From Apus apus (lineage: Eukaryota > Chordata > Aves > Apodiformes > Apodidae): 64,000 nucleotides of DNA. Positions 58,345 through 64,000 of this stretch are shown piece by piece; the first letter of the stretch is position 1; every line of letters begins with the position of its first letter. A program made the translations under genes and the position numbers. The stretch covers positions 6,524,501-6,588,500 of the forward strand of contig NC_067301.1 of assembly GCF_020740795.1 (NCBI RefSeq). Direction: 5' to 3'. The notes under the pieces were generated by a model. The model did not search any database. It saw only the letters and a program-made list of their open reading frames with translations, and had not been told where the DNA came from.

Positions 58345-58365
58345 TTTTGCTTGTTTTTTTTTTTT
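58345..58365. repeat. T-rich run
   Basis: Short poly-T tract in EPHB2 intron 1. Confidence 0.8.
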
Positions 58366-58884
58366 GGTCTGATGTCAAACTCTAGTGAATAGCTGCCACC
58401 AGATTTTGCTGTGACTGACACCTGTTCTGGCTGGAGAGCGACAGCTTTTGATAAGCAGAGATGCTCTGGAAACACTGAATTTACTGGCAGCTGCTCCCGT
58501 TCATCATCTGCTCTCTGTTCCCCAAGGAGAAGCATTGGCAACCTCCTGGAGAGGTGCAACCACCCACCTCTGGGAGGCTGCTGATGCTGCTCCACGGGTC
58601 AGGCAGTGGCTGGAGTGGTCTCCTGTGCTCTGCTGGTTTATGGGGGGCCATGGGTCAGGAAGGAGGTGCAGACAGCTTTGCTGGGCAGTGCATCCCAGCT
58701 GGTCCCTCTCAGTCCCCATGGCAGTCCCCATTCTGTTGGGACACAGCTCATGGGTGTGCGTGTGGGGGCAAATGGGCACGTGCCAGAAGCTGAGGGAGCT
58801 CTTCCCCAGCGTTCGTGTTCATCCCCTGGGGTAGCAGGAGCCCATTGCTGCTTATCTGCAGGGCTGAGGGTGGAACACAACCTC

Positions 58885-59065
58885 TCAGGGGCCTCAGGTT
58901 GTGCCAGGGGAGGTTTAGATTGGATATTAGAAGAAACTTCTTCCCTGAAAGGGTTATTAAACATTGGCCCAGGGCAGCGGTGGAGTCACCTTCCCTGGAG
59001 GGGTTTAGAAGCCCTGTAGATGTGGTGCTGAGGGACATGGGTTAGTGGTGGACTCCGTAGAGTTG
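58885..59065 (+). mobile_element. CR1 LINE fragment
   Basis: ggcctcaggttgtgccagggg through tggtgctgagggacatggg. It is missing both the ORF2 C-terminus proper and the extreme 3' end. Confidence 0.85.
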
Positions 59066-60859
59066 GTGCCTGTTTCCATATGGAGACCCATGTAAGGGGA
59101 GTTGGGGCTGGATGGTGGAGATTGAATTTTGGGCTGGAGAGTAAGGGGTGTGTAGGGGATGCTGCCAGGGCTGGGGTTGGTTTGGGGACCAACAGGAAGG
59201 ACCAGTGGAGCCTCCATGACCCTGTGGAGGGGCAGCAGGGTCTGCCCATGTGGCCTCCTGCTGGGGGAAGCAATGCAGCTTACCCCCTCAAGGAGAAGTC
59301 TTGCCCTGTAATTTGGGTGGTCTAAATATGACCTGAGCTCCTGCTTGTGGGTGCTGAGCCCTTGGAAAGCTGACCACCACACGTTTGGGAGGTCCTTGGT
59401 GTGTGGGCTACAGAGGGAAAAGAGGGGGGGGAAAAAAAAAAGCGCATTTGTGAGGTCAGCCCTGGGTGTGTCGTCCACCAGCTTCAAATTCCTCAGTGGC
59501 CTGAGGGGTGGAGAAGGGCTTGGCCCCTGCTGTGGGTCTCCTGGAGGTGCTGGAAGCTTGTGGAAGTCCCATCCCACAGAGGTGGCCTGGCTGTGCACTG
59601 AGGGACATGTCCCTGGCCTGGCTACCGGGACCAGGGATGCTCAAGGCAGGGTTTTGGAGGTGGCAGTGACTTTTTTATTTGATGCAGAAGAAGGGTTTGA
59701 AATTCATGGTGGACTCTTGTGCTCGATGTGCTCCAGAGCTTTAACTCTTGAGAGGTCACCTCGTGTGGCTGTGGGCTGACAGGAGTGTTGGGGGCCCACC
59801 TGGAGTGGGTGTGGGGTGGCCCCATCATGCCAGGGACTATCATGAGGGCAGCCAAACGGATGGATGAATAACAGAGCCAAAAAATAAAAAGAAGCAGGAA
59901 AGCCTGGGTTGTGTTCCAACTCTATAACAATAAAATGAAACAAACATCATGTTTGAATCCCCTGAGGAAATCCCACCGGCCATGCCGGGGCTGACACTGA
60001 GTGGTCCCACTCCCTGAGGACACACATCCCACATACAATCCCTGTCCCTGCACTGCAGCAGAAGGTTTCCTGCTCCAGCCCCTCGACTCTTTTCCCCTTT
60101 CTAGCCCAAGCTGAGGGTCTGCAGGAGGGGTTTGGTGCAACCTTGGGCCACCTCTGGGCTCTGCGCATCCGATCTCTCCCCTTCTGAATCTTGATTTCCT
60201 AACCCAACAGTCCAATCAGGGCACCCTGGAGGTGGTTTGTCCCAGGTGGGCAGTGTTTTCTGGGCCCACCATGTAGGTGAGCCATGGAGATGTTTGCGTG
60301 TCCTCTCCCTGGAGGACTTTCCTTATGCTTTCCTTATGGCCGTGATCTCCACTGAAGCTGTGGAGCAGCAGCCTGGTAGGTCTGGCAGGGACACACCACC
60401 CTGATCATCTCAGCTGAGTGAGATTGGCTCAAAATCGAGTGTTTTAACTGCTCAGAAAATGCTGCTGTGGGATTTATCTGTTGTCTTAGGAGGGCGGTGG
60501 AGGCCCTGGTGCTGGTCCTGGCCCTGCTTCTGCGAGAGAAGCCCGCTGAAGCCCGCCGCTGAGAGCAAGTTTTTGCGAGAGCCCTTGCAATTTCTGCCCC
60601 CAGCTTTGGAGGGCTGGCTTTCCTTCTCCCTCCTCTGGCCTACAACAGGGTGACCCTTCAGCAGGGACCAGCGCAGGGGCTGCCGAGTCGCTTTTCTCCT
60701 GGCCTGGGAGGGCAGCGAGACCCGTCGGAGCGGGACTGGCCTGCGGCTCCGCGGCCTTTCATGCTCGGAATAGTTTTGCCACTTGCGTTGGAAGGGCTCT
60801 GGCAGGGAGGGGACTTGCTGGTCTCCATGGTTTTATGTGCCATGGGACCGTGCCAACAG

Positions 60860-61035
60860 TTTTAATCACAGCTGAACCCTCGTAGAGCAGCATAAAAAAT
60901 GTTGTCGTTGGGATTAGGTTACCCATCCTTCCTATAAAAGACTCTATAAACAGTCCATCAAGCCGAGCATTCCCCGGTTGGCTGTGAGGTCCTCTGCTCC
61001 TAATGGCTCTGGCATTTGCTTTGATTGAGTCTTTT
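60860..61035. promoter_or_regulatory. Candidate regulatory element
   Basis: Repeat-free balanced sequence: ttttaatcacagctgaaccc, tcctataaaagactctataa, ctaatggctctggcatttgc. It has two TATAAA-like cores but no gene downstream. It resembles an intronic conserved element; untested. Confidence 0.25.
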
Positions 61036-61449
61036 TTTTTGGGGGGGAGAAGGCACGGCTTTAAAGGAGCCCCCCCAAGCGTGGCTTTTCTGTCTGCATG
61101 AGTGGGGGAACCTGGCTGGGCAGGGCTGGTGTTGGGTGTCAGAAGATCTGGCTGGGGAGACGGGGCAAGAGGCAGCGTGACCAGCCCAGAAGGCACTGAC
61201 AACAGCAGCTGCTCCAGCCCCGGTGTTGAGGGCTTTTTCCATATGGATTTGCCATTTGCTGGAGCACTGGAGAGCTTTCCCTAACCTTAGGGCAGGCAAG
61301 GACCAGGATTCTCTCTCTCCCATCACCCAGCAGACCTCAGACCTGCCTTGTGTCTGCTGCAGCTTGAGCAAGTGCCCCAAAGCTGTTGAAAATCCTACAT
61401 CTTGGGCTGGGCACCACCAAGTGGACTCTGTCTAGGCATGGGTGTGCTG

Positions 61450-61516
61450 CCACCTTCTCCTCCTTCACCTTCTCCTCCTTCACCTTCTCCTCCTTCACCT
61501 TCTCCTCCTTCACCCA
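61450..61516. repeat. 15-bp pyrimidine tandem repeat, 4 copies
   Basis: Four perfect units of CCTTCTCCTCCTTCA: homopurine on the other strand, so capable of triplex structure. Confidence 0.95.
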
Positions 61517-62149
61517 AGTTTAATACCATCCATGAGGCTTTCTTGGGGTGCTCTTGAGTTTTGTCCTTCAGCCTTTGGGGAGCCATGGGGCAGGGAGCAG
61601 ATGGATGCAGGTGGTGCTGAGTGTGTTCCCTGTCCTGGCTTCTGCATCCTTTGGTCTGTGCACACCTCAGCTGTGTCTTGGGACAACTCATCTATGTGAC
61701 CCTATAGATGCTTCTGCCCAGGACTCCTGAGAACCTGAAAGCCATGGTTCTGCTCCTGCTCTCCTAGCAGTTGAGGGGAAGAAGGAGCCAAGTCAGCATT
61801 CACTTGCCCACCCAGCCCAGGTCTGCCTGGCTCCCGAGGAGGTCCCTGGTGATGGTGGCACTCCTGCTGGGGACACCTGTCTGCCTGTAGGAGGACTGAA
61901 GCCGTCCTGTCATTTCCCTCACAGCAAACATCTGTTGGGTGGGAGCAGCATCTGTGCTGTGGTGCCAGGGCCAGGTGCAGGGGGCTGTCCCCCATCAGTG
62001 CCCCCATGTCACTGGCACCATCTGGATTATTTTTGTTTTCCTGGCTGGCACTTACATCTGCTGAGCCACACCAGCTTGAGGGGCATCTGCTGGAAGAGAC
62101 CAGGCTCTCCAGTGCTTTTCCCAACAGAGTTTAAATTATTTTGAGGATT

Positions 62150-62930
62150 GTGCCCCCCTGCCCTCTCCCCCCCATGGAGATTATGATGGAATATTTCTGA
62201 TTTGAGGATGACTTGGTCAATTTAATCACCAGCACAAACTTGGGGTGTCTAATGTAAGCAGTTAGCAAGCCCTCCTCCCTTAGTCCCCTGCAGAGGGCAA
62301 TTCAGTCCACCTGCCTGGGATGGCTGGTTCAGATCAACTGGCTTGTCCTCAGAGACCCATTTTCCCTCTGCCTGTGGAAAATTAGCAACTGCATGAAAGT
62401 GCCAGCATTATTTTTTCATACAGCAAACGCCAGGGGAGGTGAATCCTTTACCTGAGGATGGTTTGCAAGCCTGGAAGATACTTCAGCATCACTTTCCTTC
62501 GTCCCTCTCCGTCGTGCAAGACAAAATTGAAGCTGGGGCTGGATCCTGCAGAGCCCACGGAGCTGCAGGGCTGGGAACTCTTACTTGAAACCTGCCTGCT
62601 AATCAGTTCTTCATCTCTTTGGCATGTTTGGGGGTGATCCAGAGCCCGGGGGTGGCTGTGGAGGGCATGGCTGGTGCTGCTCCCCACGGCCCTCGCGCCT
62701 CCTCCTTCCAGCAGCCCAGGGCCTCCTGCCTTCTGCACGGTTCCTCTCACCCATTAGGCTTGTAATCTCAGTGAAGAATGAAATCAGATTTGCTTGACAA
62801 GACCTGTTTCCTGTCGAAGTATGTTGACTGGAGCTAATTACACTCCTGTTCTTTAATTCTTTATGATTTGGATTACATCAGCATCTTCATTATTTTCCCA
62901 GAAGTGATTTCAGGCTGAGCAAGACCTTGA
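62150..62930. promoter_or_regulatory. Candidate EPHB2 intronic enhancer block
   Basis: Low-repeat, AT-rich sequence including ggtcaatttaatcaccagc (62216-62234), gtaatctcagtgaagaatga (62762-62781), actggagctaattacactcc (62827-62846) and tttggattacatcagcatct (62867-62886). TAATTA and TAATC/GGATTA cores are homeodomain-type sites. It has no coding signature, and conservation is not shown here. Confidence 0.3.
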
Positions 62931-64000
62931 ATGCCTACCAGGTCATCAGGGTGTAATCCCAGTGCATCCACGGGTTTGATCCTTCTTCTGCACTCAAATG
63001 CTTCTGCATTCATGTCTTCAAGGATTTACCAGCTTTCTTCTTCTCCTGGACGTCCCCTCATGGGCTCTTTCTGGCTAATTCTTGATGTCTGTTATGTCTG
63101 TCACCTCAAAATGTGTTTGATTTTCTTACTTCTCCTTCTCCCCATCCCAGTTCCTGAAGTATTAAGAGCTCTCATATTTCTCAGTCAGAATTTTTCCCTT
63201 GCCTCTTGCTCTCCTGGCTGGTGGAGCTCATGGATCTGCACTATCTTTTCTGCAGCTGTAAGTGATAAAAGAACTTTTTGAAGTCTCCTCTTGCCTTCTA
63301 AAGTGCTTCTGGCCTCATCTCTTCCCCCCCTGGCAAAGGGGATGGGGATGCTCTGGAAACACTGAGCTGGAAAGAGCTGTGTAGATTTGCTCCACTGCCC
63401 AGTTATTAATGCAAACATTGCCCAGTGCTGGGACCACACTGTGCATTTTTCTTGTGGTTTTCTTCCGATTGGATGTTAATGGCAAGTCCCAGCATTTGAT
63501 TTCTCAAGCTATTGTGGAGGTGTCATGCAGGAATTTCATGTAGCCACGGTTCCTTGGGCTAGTTTATGAAAGTGTCATAACTGAAAAGCCCAGAAATGAA
63601 GATGAATGATGGCTGTGGCTTCTCCCAGCTCCACGAGGCTGTTGACCATGTAGAAGTGAGCCGAGCTGTTTGGCCACCACATGGTCTTGACACATCCATT
63701 CCAGCTGTGGCCAAAGTTATTTTCTTGGCGCTTGGAAGCGACGTGTGGGATTTTGAAAGAGAATTGCAGTCAGAATTGCAGTCAGACAGTCCCGGGCTCG
63801 TTAGCTGTGTATGAGCTAAGGAATCCTGCGTGGCTGACAGGAGGAAGCAGCCCCATCCTCCTGAGGGCTGTGGAAATAACATCCTACTTCCCTAATAAAG
63901 ACACAGGCTGGCTGACCACGGCCATCCTGCACAAGCTGTTGGGAAGAACCACAGCAAGGGAGGCTCTGATTGCATGTAGAGCAAAAGAAAATAAACAGAA

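Larger units (their letters stand above)
44968..64000 (+). other. EPHB2 intron 1 (continues past the window)
   Basis: Begins with the consensus donor GTAAGG. No EPHB2 exon 2 (ETLMDSTTATAELGW-like coding) is present before the window ends, so the intron exceeds 19 kb. Contents not listed elsewhere are unique-looking sequence without genes: 45901-46084, 46276-47599, 47833-49734, 50225-51389, 52851-53725, 54191-54654, 55736-57339, 57731-58884, 59066-60859, 61036-61449, 61517-62149 and 62931-64000. Confidence 0.85.

Noticed and set aside
1-64000. Search for CRISPR arrays, bacterial operons, tRNA or rRNA genes and retroviral elements
   Set aside because: None seen. The tandem repeats lack unique spacers, the genome is avian, and no LTR pair, primer-binding site or gag/env-like coding was recognised by eye.

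Overview
This is bird nuclear DNA. Three things point to that. The window is packed with CR1-type LINE fragments, many ending in the 8-bp tail (ATTCTATG)n typical of avian CR1. The GC content is high, with many minisatellites, as on a microchromosome. The genes lie in the amniote order C1QA - C1QC - C1QB - EPHB2, all on the + strand. I cannot name the species.

Layout: 1-5.6 kb is intergenic with CR1 copies. 5.6-15.5 kb is the complement C1q cluster: C1QA (coding 6585-7449), C1QC (9908-10871) and C1QB (13597-15347). Each has two coding exons, joined by one phase-1 intron inside the collagen stem, and each probably has a short non-coding first exon upstream. The predicted proteins are 242, 245 and 244 residues. 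The three chains assemble into C1q, the recognition subunit of the classical complement pathway, and the promoters show matching PU.1/IRF-type sites. 15.5-44.1 kb is gene-free apart from a decayed zinc-finger relic. It holds CR1 fragments of several ages, three large minisatellites, a few low-repeat stretches that could be regulatory, and an AT-rich block. 44.1-45.9 kb is the CpG-island promoter of EPHB2, with coding exon 1 at 44904-44967 (signal peptide). The rest, to 64 kb, is EPHB2 intron 1. It holds more CR1 copies, one clearly ancient LINE fragment, and AT-rich single-copy stretches that are enhancer candidates.

Points most worth a second look: (1) the C1QB collagen stem has lost Gly in two consecutive triplets, next to the place where the A and C chains are already interrupted, whereas human C1QB is uninterrupted there; (2) the EPHB2 leader has an 8-codon upstream ORF whose stop overlaps a second, in-frame ATG of EPHB2; (3) there is a perfect ISRE beside a PU.1 site upstream of C1QA; (4) several unannotated candidate enhancers lie around EPHB2. 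I found no new multi-gene system. Every very long open frame outside the four genes is explained by stop-free tandem repeats or GC-rich sequence.
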